From Amborella trichopoda (taxonomy: Eukaryota; Streptophyta; Magnoliopsida; Amborellales; Amborellaceae): a stretch of DNA of 64,000 nt. The stretch's first letter is position 1, and the number at the start of each line of letters is the position of its first letter. The stretch spans positions 352,511 to 416,510 of the forward strand of contig NW_006495648.1 in assembly GCF_000471905.2 (NCBI RefSeq), read 5' to 3'. The notes beneath the pieces are model-generated. The model ran no database searches. It had not been told where the DNA came from and worked only from the letters and a program-made list of their open reading frames with translations. The position numbers and the translations under genes were made by a program. Below are positions 10,490 to 21,584 of this stretch, in pieces.

Positions 10490-13400
10490 GTGGGACAGTC
10501 CAGGACTTAGGCTCGGTTATGGAGTGAAGTCCACAACCGTCTCAGGGTTAAGCAGAAGAGAGGTCTTCATATCCTGACCAAAGAAGCCTCCAAGGCAGTC
10601 GAGGCCACCACCTTTGATGACCTCCAGCCTCATAACCCCTTTTTCCCTCTCTGAACTCGAGAGCCTGACCAAGTCCAAGAGTATTGCTAGGTCGTCACTA
10701 CACAGAAACCACGGTCCCAAGACCGTCAAGAACCGGTCCTCACAAGATCGGCATACAAGGCCTGAGTCCAGTGGGACAGGCCCAATCCCTCCAGACAAAC
10801 TTGCCATGCACCACTCGCTAACCGCGGCAGTCCACTGACCCGCCATGCTTTGACCCTCCAGAAGAGACAGTCAATGTCATGACGATCAATGACCCAGAGA
10901 ACGCTTAGGAGGAGCGAATGAACAAGTTCGAGGAAATGATGTAAGCCATCCTTGGAAAGATGGAACATCTAGAGACCTCCAGGTCCCCTTCTTCGACCGA
11001 TTCCCCTACGGGTGAGGACACAGTTCAAAGGAAAACTTCTCCATCAACCTCCCAAGATAGTTCTACCTTTTGCGGGGTCTCCCAAACCGACATAGATGCT
11101 ATGGTGGCCAGTAGCCTCAAGAACAAGGTCCTAAGCATGCAGGAGATGCCGCTCTTTCAAAAGTCGTACCCTACATACATAGACCAAGGACCCTTCCCTC
11201 CGAACTATCAAAAGGGGAAGCTTCCCATGTTCAATGGTACTACATCTCCGCACTAGCATACTACTCATTTCCAGGTGGCCTGTCGAGAGACGGCAACTAA
11301 CGGATGACTCCTCCTCCACCAGTTCATTGAAACTCTTGAAGGGTCAGCCTTCCAGTGATATGCTCTGTTGCCTCCCTACTCGGTACACACATGGCAAGAG
11401 ATAGAGCAGTTGTTCTACAATCGCTTCTACGAAGTCCAAAGGAAATTGGAGATCATCAAACTCCTCACCCTGATGCATGACCCTAGTGAGCCGGTTGACA
11501 AGTTCATCTCCCGCTGGAGAGAGTTAGCAACCTTCCATGCCACTCCCATGACCGAGAAGGAAGCGGTCTAGACCTGTGTACGGAATATGCTTCTCGAGAT
11601 CGCTCTACATGTCGAGGCATCCAATCCACCCTCCATGTCAGAGCTAATCTCCAAGGTAGTTAGTATTGAGCGATTATTCAAGCATCATGGCAACCCTCAT
11701 TAAGAACCTGTCAGCTCAAACTCTCGCTCCAATAGTCGGGGAAGCCAAAAGGTAGTAATCAGTGCAGTTGTCATCGTGGCTGACCCCAAAGCGCGGTTCC
11801 CTAAACCCTGGACCTTTCCAAGGCACAGGCATCTCCGGTCGGGGGAAAGCAACAGTCTTACAATAGTGTCCCACCTCCTAAAAATTCTAAGCGAAACAAC
11901 TACTGATCCTAGCACATGACTAAGGTTTACCCCTTCGACACAGAGTGGACGATTTCACTACTTCAACTGTTGCTAGAACAGAACATGATACAGTTGTCGA
12001 AGGCCAACACTGTAGAGTAGGTTGGGCAGGAGGCAAATGAGAAGTACTATGCCTATGATAGGAGGGTATGCCATCCCACTTACGACTACTATAAGCTCAA
12101 CGACACGATCGAAGCCCCTTATCAACAAGGGTCAAATAAAGCTCAAAGAGTTGAAGAAAACGTTTGGGGCAACTGAGGTTTCTCACATAGTGATGATCCA
12201 AGAGGACGACGGGGCACCCATTATCCTGCGTGCATTTTTCTCCATAATGCTAGAAGAAGGGATCGTGACTACCAAGCTAGCCAGGCAGCCCAAGTTTCTG
12301 CCTCCAGAAATCGAGAACTTCTAGTGCGCATTTCACCACATACGAGGCCATGACATCAGCGAATGCATTGGCTTCCATAAGGTCTTGGCAGAGAAGATGC
12401 AACAGTGCCAAGAAGTTCAAAGATACCCAAAAGGACACCCTCAAGTCCCTCTTCCATATGAGCAAGAAGACCTTCTGACTCAAGCCCAAGGAAGCACTGA
12501 GCTAGACCCTCTGCAGGCCCTCTTCAAGGCAATGCTACAACAAGGCCTTGTCACTCCCAAGCCCACCGGGCAGCCGAGGCGTCTTGCTTAGGGTACGAAA
12601 AATGTTTGGTGCCCATATCACCAAGTATAGGGCCATGAATTCAATGAATGCTCTGGGTTCGAAGCTATAGTCATGGAGAAAGTCCAGGACGGCCACATTG
12701 TTTGTGTGGCTGTCTCAGAACACGTCCATGTTGTCGCTCCTGTTTCAAAGGAAGCCACTCTACCAACCCCTCTTGAGTATACATTGGACCCTTCAGAGCC
12801 TTCGACCTCTCAACCCTGGAAGGAGTAGGCTCAAATCCTTGAAATGTGAGGCAGTCTACCAAGCTAGGGCTACTCACCAGCCTGATAGGGTGGTCTAGAC
12901 ACCCTGTCAAGGATCCCAAAGGAGATGGTAGGCACCTAGGTCGGCCCGTCGAAGGAATCATCCTCCTCGACCACCAATCGAGGAAGAATTCCTCAGGCCC
13001 CTTCGTCCATTGCCGACGTTGCAAAACTTTATCCCAGACACAGCTCGCCTCGTCCTTTCGTCCAATCAAGTGGACATCACTGAGTCACCAATAACTCAAG
13101 ATTCTCCCAATATGGGTGACGACGCTAAAAGCCCCCACGACGGTCAAACCCGGGGCAAGACCTAAAATATCCCCTGGACACATCCAATTCTGGCGACAAC
13201 GTAAAAAGCTGCTCAGGTGCAGCTCGACGGTGCCCAGACATCCGACACTCTAAACAAAGAGTTTGAAGACACTAGCCTCACCCAGCCACAACAAGAGCGC
13301 CTCAGAGAGATGCTGGCCCAGATGGCTGGATTCTAAATAGCCGCGGACGTCCTGCCAACCCAAGAAAAAATCGAGTCATCTTCACGTTCCTACTCGCACG

Positions 13401-13720
13401 AGGCTTGCCACATGATCTAGGTGCATGAAGCGTCACCTAGCTCGAGGCAACCACCAAATGATCCCAGTCACGAGGTCATGGACTCCCGGTTCAAAGCTGA
13501 CCCTTCCATCGCCTGGACTAGCCGGAGACCGGTACTCTCCCACATTGTGCCCCTCCTAGAAGACGAGATGTCCAGATCATGGGCATCTACATTCAAAGTC
13601 AATGAAAATCTTGGTGAGTCTCCTGACGAGGAACTCTAGGAAGCTCCAGAAGAGTGGGAAGAAGGCGATCAGGCCACGGCTGATGAGCTCGAAGAGATCA
13701 ACCTAGGGGATGTAGCTGAC
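10490..13720 (+). pseudogene. gag: Gag and gag-pol spacer remnant, element C
   Basis: The start codon of the family has become GTG at 10,490-10,492 (VGQS, where A and B read MGQ). Stops follow at once, for example a TAG after SRT. Blocks shared with B are SRSQDRQEPVLTRSAYKA-like sequence near 10,720, QTDIDAMVASSLKNK near 11,090 and the retrotransposon-gag core near 11,370-11,570 (WQEIEQLFYNRFYEV, with PVDKFISRWREL). A zinc-knuckle-like segment near 12,045 has lost cysteines. From 12,590 to 13,720 lies an acidic, hydrophilic spacer ending DLRPTFIS. No aspartic protease DTG/DSG motif is visible between gag and RT. The copy cannot make a full-length protein. Confidence 0.85.
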
Positions 13721-14811
13721 CTAAGGCCGACTTTTATCTCAGCAAAATGTCCCCAGAGGAGAAAGAAAGTTATATCTCCCTCCTCCGATCAAATCGGGAT
13801 GTCTTCACTTAGCACTATCATGAATAGCCCGGTCTAGACCCTCAGATTCTTGTCCATCACCTTGGTATTGATCCAACCATCAAACCCATGTAGTAGAAAT
13901 CAAGAAGGTTTAGACCCGACCTCCAGATGCAGATCGATGCTGGGGTGAACAAGCTCATGTAAGCAGGATTCATACGTGAAGTCAAAAACCCAAAATGGCT
14001 GGCAAATTTTGTCTCAGTCAAGAAGAAGAATGGCCAAATCAAGGTTCATATTGACTTCCGTGATTTGATCACTGCCTTCCCCAAGGGTGACTTCCCCCTC
14101 CCATTCATTGAGATGTTGACCACAGCTCATTGCCAAATCTTCTCATTTATGGATGGGTATTTCGGTTATAATCAAATCAGGATGGCACCAGAAGATGAGG
14201 AGGCCACTGCGTTCTTGACCCCAAAAGGCGTCTTTTGCTACACTGTGACGCCTTTTGGGTTAAAGAATGCCATGATGACCATCTTCAAGGACATAATCCA
14301 CAAGGAGGGCGAGTGCTATGTGGATGACCTGGTTGTGAAATCTGAAACAAAGGACGCCCACATACAAGACCTTAAAAAGGTATTCGAACGACTGCAGCGT
14401 CAGCAACTCAAGTTGAACCCCTTAAAATGCACCTTCGGCATACTCTCAGGAAAGTTCTTAGGGTTCACCATGAGGTATCGAGGACTAGAGATCGAGCTAA
14501 TCAAAATTAAGGCAATTCAGAACATGCCACCACCTGCAACCCTCCATGAACTACAATCTCTCCAAGGACAGCTCGCTTACATTCAAAGGTTCATCTTGAA
14601 CCTTTCATGGCGATGCAAACCCTTTTCACATCTCCTAAAGAAGGACACTCCCTTCATATGGGATGAGGTGTGCCAAGCTGCACTCGATGACATCAAGCAA
14701 TACTTATTGAATCCTCTAGTTCTCTCTACACCAGTGTTGGGAAGGCCTCTCATCATGTGCGTGACAGCTCTTGATCAGTCACTTGGGGCACTCTTAGCAC
14801 AGAAACAATGA
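13721..14811 (+). pseudogene. pol: Reverse transcriptase domain, element C
   Basis: RT copies the element RNA into DNA. The frame is open from about 14,020 to 14,811, with stops just upstream (MTAG-TAG near 13,888 and a TAA near 13,960). Landmarks are EVKNPKWLANFVSVKKKNGQ, DFRD, FSFMDGYFGYNQIRMAPEDE, TPFGLKN and the catalytic ECYVDDLVVKSE, which is intact. KFLGFTMRYRG and LQSLQGQLAYIQRF follow. Compared with B, seven residues before MMTIFKD are missing (21 bases, in frame) and about three are missing near IEMLTTAH. These gaps lie in the palm and should disable the enzyme even where the frame is open. Confidence 0.92.
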
Positions 14812-15140
14812 TGGGGGGAAAGTGACAACGCTCGATTATCTCAGCCTTAGAATGCAAGGGGCCGAGAAGAATTACCCTCCCATCAATATGATGTGCCTAG
14901 CCTTGATCGTTGCAGTACAGAAGCTCTACCATTACTTGCTCGGTCACGAGGTCAAGTTAATCTCCAAGGCGGCCCGGTCAAGTTCCTTATGACCCGGCCA
15001 TGCTTGTTAGGACGTTTAGCCAAGTAGGCATCATTGCTGACGGAGTTCGACATCATGTATGTACCATAAAAGGCAGTCAAAGGTCAAGCACTAGCAGACT
15101 TCCCCACAGCTCACCTAGTTCTTTTAGAATCTCCCATGTC
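14740..15140 (+). pseudogene. RNase H domain remnant, element C
   Basis: This retroviral-type RNase H follows RT. The N-terminal part SLGALLAQKQ lies in the RT frame. After a stop at 14,812 a second frame gives GAEKNYPPINMMCLALIVAV and YHYLLGHEVKLISKA, up to about 14,970. The rest is frameshifted. The matching part of B reads MLGHKVNLISKEDP. Confidence 0.8.
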
Positions 15141-15174
15141 GAACGACCTCCCAGATGAAGAAGTTTTCTGTAGG

Positions 15175-15560
15175 GCGCAAACTCAGCCATGGGAAATGTA
15201 CTTTGACAGAGCATTCCAGTCAGATAGAGGGGGTGCTGAAGTTGTGTTCTTAACTCCCGATGTCAGAATGATCCCCCTATCCTTCACACTTGCTGAGGTG
15301 TTTCCTCATAACTAGGCCGAGTATCAAGCCCTCATAATCGGATTGGAAATCGCCCAAGAGCTAGACTTGGACATCTTTGGTGACTCTAAGCTGGTCATCC
15401 GACAGCTTAAGGGGATTTATGACGTAAGGAAAGATACCCTCAAGCCTTATCATGACACGACCTAATCCTACATGGCCCAGTTCAATGATTTCTCCCTGAG
15501 TTAATATCCCTAGAAGGCTAAAATCATAGGTTGATGCACTCTCAAAGCTTAGTGCCACCA
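15175..15560 (+). pseudogene. Archaeal-type RNase H (aRNH) domain remnant, element C
   Basis: This is a second RNase H, placed between the first RNase H and integrase, as in Tat-lineage elements. It reads WEMYFDRAFQSDRGG (first Asp), then a TAG near 15,315, AEYQALIIGLEIAQE (Glu), FGDSKLVIRQLKG (second Asp) and further stops. A two-residue gap is present after QELDL, where B has KQLN. The motif order D-E-D supports the family. Confidence 0.85.
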
Positions 15561-15593
15561 TTCAATTGTCTTCATCAGGGCCCACTCCAGTCT

Positions 15594-17060
15594 GGGTAGC
15601 CGAATGGAGACACGTTGACTTAAGAGCCGAAGTTGACGCAGATGACGAGGGATGTCTTCCCTGAATGCCTGCCTTACCCATTTAGGGCACTCCTCGTAGC
15701 TAAGGATGTCGTTGAGGAAGAGCAAGAAATGTCCCAAGGAAAAGGATACAAGGTCAATGAGCAAGAGCCTGAATTCTTCGACCTAATGTGTGCAGAGGTT
15801 AAACAAGTAGAGGACTGGAGGGCGCCTATCATGGACTTCATAAAGCATGGAAGGCTACCTCAAGATCGGGCGGAACGCAACGACATATGACGGATGTCCA
15901 CCAAGTACACTCTTCTCGATGGAGATGTCCTCTTTCTTGGGTTATTTGATGGAATTCTCCTCAGATGCGTCAATACACAAGAGGCAAGCAAAGTACTCGA
16001 AGAAGTGGACTCGGGTATTTGTGAGCTGCATCAGTCCTGCCCTAAGCTCTATGAACGCATATGCAGACTCGACTATTACTGGCCTTCCATGGTGGCTGAC
16101 GCCCAAAACTATGCCAAAAGATGCCAGGTGTGCCAGATCCACTCAAGCCTCATTCATCAACCCCTGGAGCCTCTCCACCCTACAATGACATAGTGGCCCT
16201 TTTTCCAATGGAGTATGGACATTGTAGGACCATCGATCCCCCTTATTTCTTGAGCTATGCCTTCATTTTGGCGGCAACGGAATACTTTTCCAAGTGGGCT
16301 GAAGCGATCGATCTCAAGCAAGTTCCAGGGACTGTGATAGCCAACTTTGTGCATCATCACATCATCTACCAATTCGGAGTTCCGGACTGGATAACCAATG
16401 TGGCTTCAGTTCAGAAGCCATCATGTTGATCACCTGGTCAACCAGTTTGGCTTCGAGTGGAAGTACTCGACTATGTACTACCCTCGAGCCAATGGATTAG
16501 TTGAGGGTTCAACAAAGCTCTGTGCGGGTGCTCTAGAAGTCGGTTTCAAAATCAAAGAAGAATTGGCATGAGAAACTGCTTGAAACTCTATTGGCTTATC
16601 GCACCACCACTAAGTATGCTACAAACTCTACTCCTTATTCCTTGGTCTACGGAGGTGAGGCGGTCTTGCCCCTCTAGGTTCAAATACCCTCACTCTGTGT
16701 CACTATACATCAGGGACTGACTGAAAATGAGAGGACCAAGCTCCGTTACCAAGAGTTGGATGCCCTTGATGAGACGAGACCAGAGGCCTAGCAGAATCTC
16801 GAGCTCAATCAAGGAAGAATGAAGAGAGTCATTGAAAAGTATGTCAAGGTTTGCTCATTCGATCGTGGGGATCAAGTTTAGTAGTCAAGGGACTGATTGT
16901 TATGCATGAGCGTCGCAAAGGAAAAATTGAGCCCAAATGCGAAGGTCCGTTCATAGTTAAAAAGGTCTCGCCAAACAGGTCCTATGTACTGGCAAACTCA
17001 GATGGAGGAGAGGCGATGCCCCTTATCAATGGACGATACCTAAAGAAGTATTATCCTTGA
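15594..17060 (+). pseudogene. Integrase remnant, element C
   Basis: Integrase inserts the DNA copy into the genome. The zinc-binding domain is visible as LHQSCPKLYERI, then YYWPSMVADAQNYAKRCQVC (16,020-16,140). The core follows in shifting frames: WSMDIVGP, YFSKWAEAIDLKQVPG (16,285), QFGVPD, STMYYPRANGL (16,468) and SLVYGGEAVLPL-like sequence near 16,645. The C-terminal domain from 16,900 reads KIEPKCEGPFIVKKVSPN and ends GRYLKKYYP with stop TGA at 17,058-17,060. Several frameshifts inactivate it. Confidence 0.9.
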
Positions 17061-17256
17061 TGTATCCCTAAAAGGCGATATGTGCAGCAAGAAAAGAAGG
17101 AAATGGAAAAGAAGAACATCAAGACAGTTCAAAAGAAGTTTGTTTCTTTCATTGCATTAAAAAGAGTTGGAAGTTACAATCAAAGGCCCATTACTAGGGA
17201 AGTTACAAAGCTCTTGCATTTGAGGATAAGAGGACGGCTAAAGGCCAAAAAGAAAC

Positions 17257-17375
17257 ACTCTCCTCATGAAGAAGAAGCAAACCCAAGAAAGAAATTTCTC
17301 CCTCATGAAGAAGAAGCAAACCCACCAAAGAAATTCTCTCCTCATGAAGAAGAAGCAAAACCACTTGGAGAAGTT
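17257..17375 (+). repeat. Three-copy repeat of about 40 bp, element C 3' region
   Basis: CTCATGAAGAAGAAGCAAA recurs three times, giving PHEEEANPRKK, PHEEEANPPKK and PHEEEAKPLGE in the frame 17,082-17,438. Element B has a single equivalent unit at about 27,160-27,190, so the copies expanded in C. The K/E-rich frame is probably a by-product of the repeat. Confidence 0.8.
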
Positions 17376-18439
17376 AGCTTCACTCCCACCAAAAGGAGGG
17401 TTACAGGCCAAAAGAAGGAGCCAACCATTTTCGAGTAAGCTTCAATTCATCTCACAAGGCATGGATGGTTTCCAAGGGACCGGCCCATGACGGAACAACA
17501 TGGACTTCACAGCTGTGCCGGAGGATTTGGCTTTCAACAGACTGCGATGGCACAGCCTTCTCATTTGCCATCACTCTTTACCCCCACGAGACATCACCAT
17601 CCATGATCATCGCTGCACGTGACTCAACACCATGCGCAACCATTGTCTTGAGAAACACAATGTCGCGTTATACCATCACCATGGCAAAACCATGACCAGC
17701 ATGCTCCTGAACGGACTATCACTGTAGGTGGCCTAGGGACATGTGAAGGTGGCGTCGCATATGACTTAATGTCGCACATGACCTTAACGTACCTCGGTTC
17801 CCACCATCCCCAATTCTTAGAGGGAATTAACCCTTGTGTTTCTTGGATTTCCCCAGCTACTTGCCCGTGGCGAACGTCCACCTTCTCATCCCCCAACCCT
17901 TTGAGTTCCCACCGACGTTTCCCCACCTCGCCAGGAATCCACTCCCGTCCACGAGGAAAACCTTGCCCTGCCTTCCACTCGTTGCCAGAACTAGGAGAAA
18001 ACCACTGGAATCATCAGAAGCCTTCCTTGAGACCCTGCAGATCTCCCATCTCCATGCTCTTCCCACTTCAGCGAGTTTACCACCAACTCACCAAAATTCT
18101 GCTGAGTTCTTAGTGATCCCACTGCTGTTCTCCCTCCTCCTCCAATAACCAGAGGACCTATAGAGCCCTCAAAACTCACTGCAATCTCCCCTGCAGCAGA
18201 AGAACAACCGAAGAAGCATTCAAACCCCAGCAGGGCACCTCTACAAATCCTGCTAAGGCCCCGAGAAGCCATATTCCTTGCTCAAAAAGCCTCAGCACTT
18301 CCCAAAAAGATTTGCAATCATGGCACAAAGCTTCGTCACCTCCTGAATCTTGCCAGAAAAGCTCCTAACAGCATGTCTTTGCAAATTTTTGCCGAGAAGT
18401 TCTCGCCGAAAAACCTTCGCCAAAAAACCTTTGCCATGG

Positions 18440-18760
18440 GTCAAGCCCGAGACCCGAGAGAGCTATCGTCGTGCCCTTCACCTAGAGGGCTATCATCGCG
18501 CTCCTTCATCAAAGGCCATCACCACGTGCCTTCGTTAAAAGCCATCACCGCGTGCCCTCCTCAAAGGCCATCACCGCGTGCCCTCGTCAAAGGGTCATCA
18601 TTGCGTGCTGTCAGAGGCCATCATCGCGTGCCCTCATCAAAGGGTCATCCTCGCGCGCCTTCGTTAAGAGCCATCGTCACACGCATCATTGAATGAATTA
18701 TCGCCACGTGTTTTGCTAAGGGCCACTGTCACACGCTTCACCAAGGGGCCTAATGCCGTG
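18440..18760 (+). repeat. Minisatellite of about 27-33 bp, element C 3' region
   Basis: Degenerate units of the type 'CATCACCGCGTGCCCTCGTC' plus 'AAAGGC' occur about ten times in tandem. An inverted, differently phased relative lies in B at 25,640-25,790 (GATAGCCTCCTGTGAAGCG units). Confidence 0.85.
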
Positions 18761-18929
18761 TGCGCCATCCGACACTTAGTGCCACGCACACGCCATGGCA
18801 CTCGCAACTGAACCATCATCATGTACTCTTAGGAAGTTCATCCCCTGCACCGCAGCCTCACTCCTCGAGAATCCGGCCTCCTGTGATGGCTCTTCTTCTC
18901 ATGAAGTCAAATTCCCTCACCACGCCATG

Positions 18930-20240
18930 GTCCAGATGCACGACCCTAAACTGCACAGTCCGAACTATATGGCCTTAAACTGTAGCGAAGGTCTAGTTGC
19001 ACGACCTTAAACTGCATAATCCTTATCTCATGACTCAAAATTGTATGACCATGATCTTGATGCACGACCTTAAACTGCACGGTCCGAACTATATGACCTT
19101 AAACTGTAGCGAAGGTCTAGTTGCATGACCTTAAACTGCGTAGTCCTTGTCTCATGACTCAAAACTATACGACCACGGTCCAGACGCATGACCATAAACT
19201 GCACCGTCTGAAACTATATGACCTTAAACTGTAGCGATAGTCTAGTTGTATGACCTTAAACTGAATAGGGCTTGTTGCACGACTCAAAACTATACGACGA
19301 CAGTCCGAACTATATGACCTTAAAATGTAGCGAAGGTTTAGTTGCACGACCCTAAAATTCATAATCCTTGTCTCATGACTCAAAATTGTACAACTACGGT
19401 CCATGCTGCATGAACTTAAATTGCACAACCATGGTCCAAACTATACGACCTTAAACTGTAGCGAAGGTCTACTTGCACGACCTTAAATTGCACGGTCCTA
19501 GCCGCATGACTTTAAACTGCAGAGCCATGGTCCAAGCTACAAGACCTGAAAACTGTAACACACGACACGACTAAGGGTCCATATGCACAACTCCAATCGA
19601 GAGATAGAACACCTCCTCACTGAAAGAGTATTTCATCACCATCCCCAGTGGAGTTAGATGTGTGCTAGAGTCATACCTACCCATTTAACCCCTAATGGGT
19701 TTGTTTCACACCAACATCCCAGTAAGAGTCACGTCTTAGTACAACCCACTATCCTCAGGGAGTTTAGGGGCCTTCTTATCCTCTCAACCTCATGAGGTTC
19801 ATCTATGCTCTTGCTTGTCATCCTCAACAGAGTCACATGCATGCCATTGCTCATTATCCCCAAGAGATCACACTGACCTCCTAATCCTCGGGGAAGTCAT
19901 GTCCGTTGGCCACTCCTCGAATGCCGCCATCTCGATCTAAACCTCTCACTTGTGTATAGCCTTAACTATCTCTATTCCCATGGAGTCAGATTGCTATCCA
20001 CAACCCATCCCCCATGTAGCTTGACCTACATGACGACTCACACACTGGTCTATACTACATGACCGTAAACTGCACAGCCCTAGTCCATGTTGCATGACCT
20101 TAAACTGCATAGCCCAAGTCCAAACTATATGACCTTAAACTGTAGCGGAGGTCTCATTGCATGACCTTAAACTGCATGGTCCTAGTTGCATGACTTTAAA
20201 CTGCATAACCACGGTCTAGTTGTATGACCCTAAACTATAG
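18930..20240 (+). repeat. GACCTTAAACTG tandem array, element C 3' region
   Basis: The core GACCTTAAACTG recurs every 25-40 bases, often within a higher unit GTCCGAACTATATGACC, TTAAACTGTAGCGAAGG, TCTAGTTGCATGACC. A non-repeated block (about 19,590-20,040) interrupts it. The reverse-complement array occurs in B at 24,228-25,390, so it is a family feature. Confidence 0.88.
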
Positions 20241-21584
20241 TGCACGCCCTTGCCACATGACGTTAAACTGCTTTCCCCAGGTTCAAGAGGTATGACCTTA
20301 AAGACACCCCCACATAAGCGCACACAGCTTTTACGTACATCTTTGCGCACGTCTTCCCTAAACGACCAATTCATGTGCACATACCACCTCCATTTCCTCC
20401 GCGGTGAGCCTACATACGCGCACATGACCTTTATGTGCATCTTCACGCACGCCTTCCTAGCCTGCCCATTCTTGTGCATGCATCACCTTCATCATCATTA
20501 CCATCTTTTCCTCCAATGAGTCTTACCCATGCTCACCAAAAGGCGGAACCTTCCACAAGCCATACTCACCGTCAGCTAGTGGGTCACCATTGCTCACCCA
20601 CCATCCATCCATCATCAACTCTTCACAAGGCAACTTCATGCCATCTTCCCAAGTGAGTCAAAGTCATCACTAAGCTCACTCTTTGGCCTCCACAAACTGC
20701 CATTCACCACCACTACAGTCCAGCTGTATGACCCTAAACTATAGTGCACATCTTAGCCGCATGATGTTAAAAGGCTTCGCACAGGTTTCGAAGGCACGAC
20801 TCTAAATACACCTTCACATGAAAAAAAAGGGCATGGTATACACCTGATAAGGGAATACCATGAGTAAAAATGATGGACAGACATGGTCACGAAACCATGA
20901 GCAAGAGAGTTTCGTGAAAAACAAAATCTAGGCTTGGTGAAAACCCCAAAAGGGCATTGTGAGTAAAAACGTATGAAAAGGGTGGACATGACCGCTGGTC
21001 ATTGGTAAAAGAGCCCAGAAATAGTAGAAGTTGGTGAAAATCGTCTTCACAGTGCCACTTCCCCTATTCAAGTGAAAACCCACAAAAGGGTGCTCGGACT
21101 AACAAGATAGGCTGACGCACGACCACTGCCTTAGCCGACACTCAATCTCCAATAGTCACAATCCTGGCTAATGAGGCCTGCCTAAAATCCTCAAAAGCCA
21201 CCATCCAATCGCAACACCACATGGCTCATTAGGGTGTGAGATCCGCATAAGATCTCTCAACAATCATGGCTCATTAGGAGGTGAGAGCCGTATAAGATCT
21301 CCACAGTTCAACAACAACAGCAGTCCTTGAGGGTGAGGATGATGACTACAATATCCATCTAGAAATGCTAAGGACCATCACGAAGGCAAGAAACTGATGA
21401 AGCCAGCGTCTAACCTGCCACAGGCTTCAGGATAAGTCTCGTCAAAACCCCCTAGCCTACATGGGATTAGAATTTTGGGACAGGACAGAAGCCTCTGACT
21501 GGACCCTGCTAAATGGGACCTACAGATATACCCTGAGTACCAAAAGCAAACCTGGTGTAGCAACAAACAATGCCGACTAAAATT

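Larger units (their letters stand above)
17061..21584 (+). other. 3' region of element C (after pol, before 3' LTR)
   Basis: About 4.5 kb is largely made of tandem repeats. It holds a purine-rich coding-like stretch (17,082-17,440), a segment whose minus strand resembles the antisense frame of B (17,460-18,270), two repeat arrays (18,440-18,760 and 18,930-20,240), and a block with repeated CCATGAGTAAAAATGA-type motifs (20,820-21,080). Long, variable, repeat-bearing 3' regions are typical of the Tat lineage. Its last part, including the polypurine tract, is deleted at about 21,585. Confidence 0.8.
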
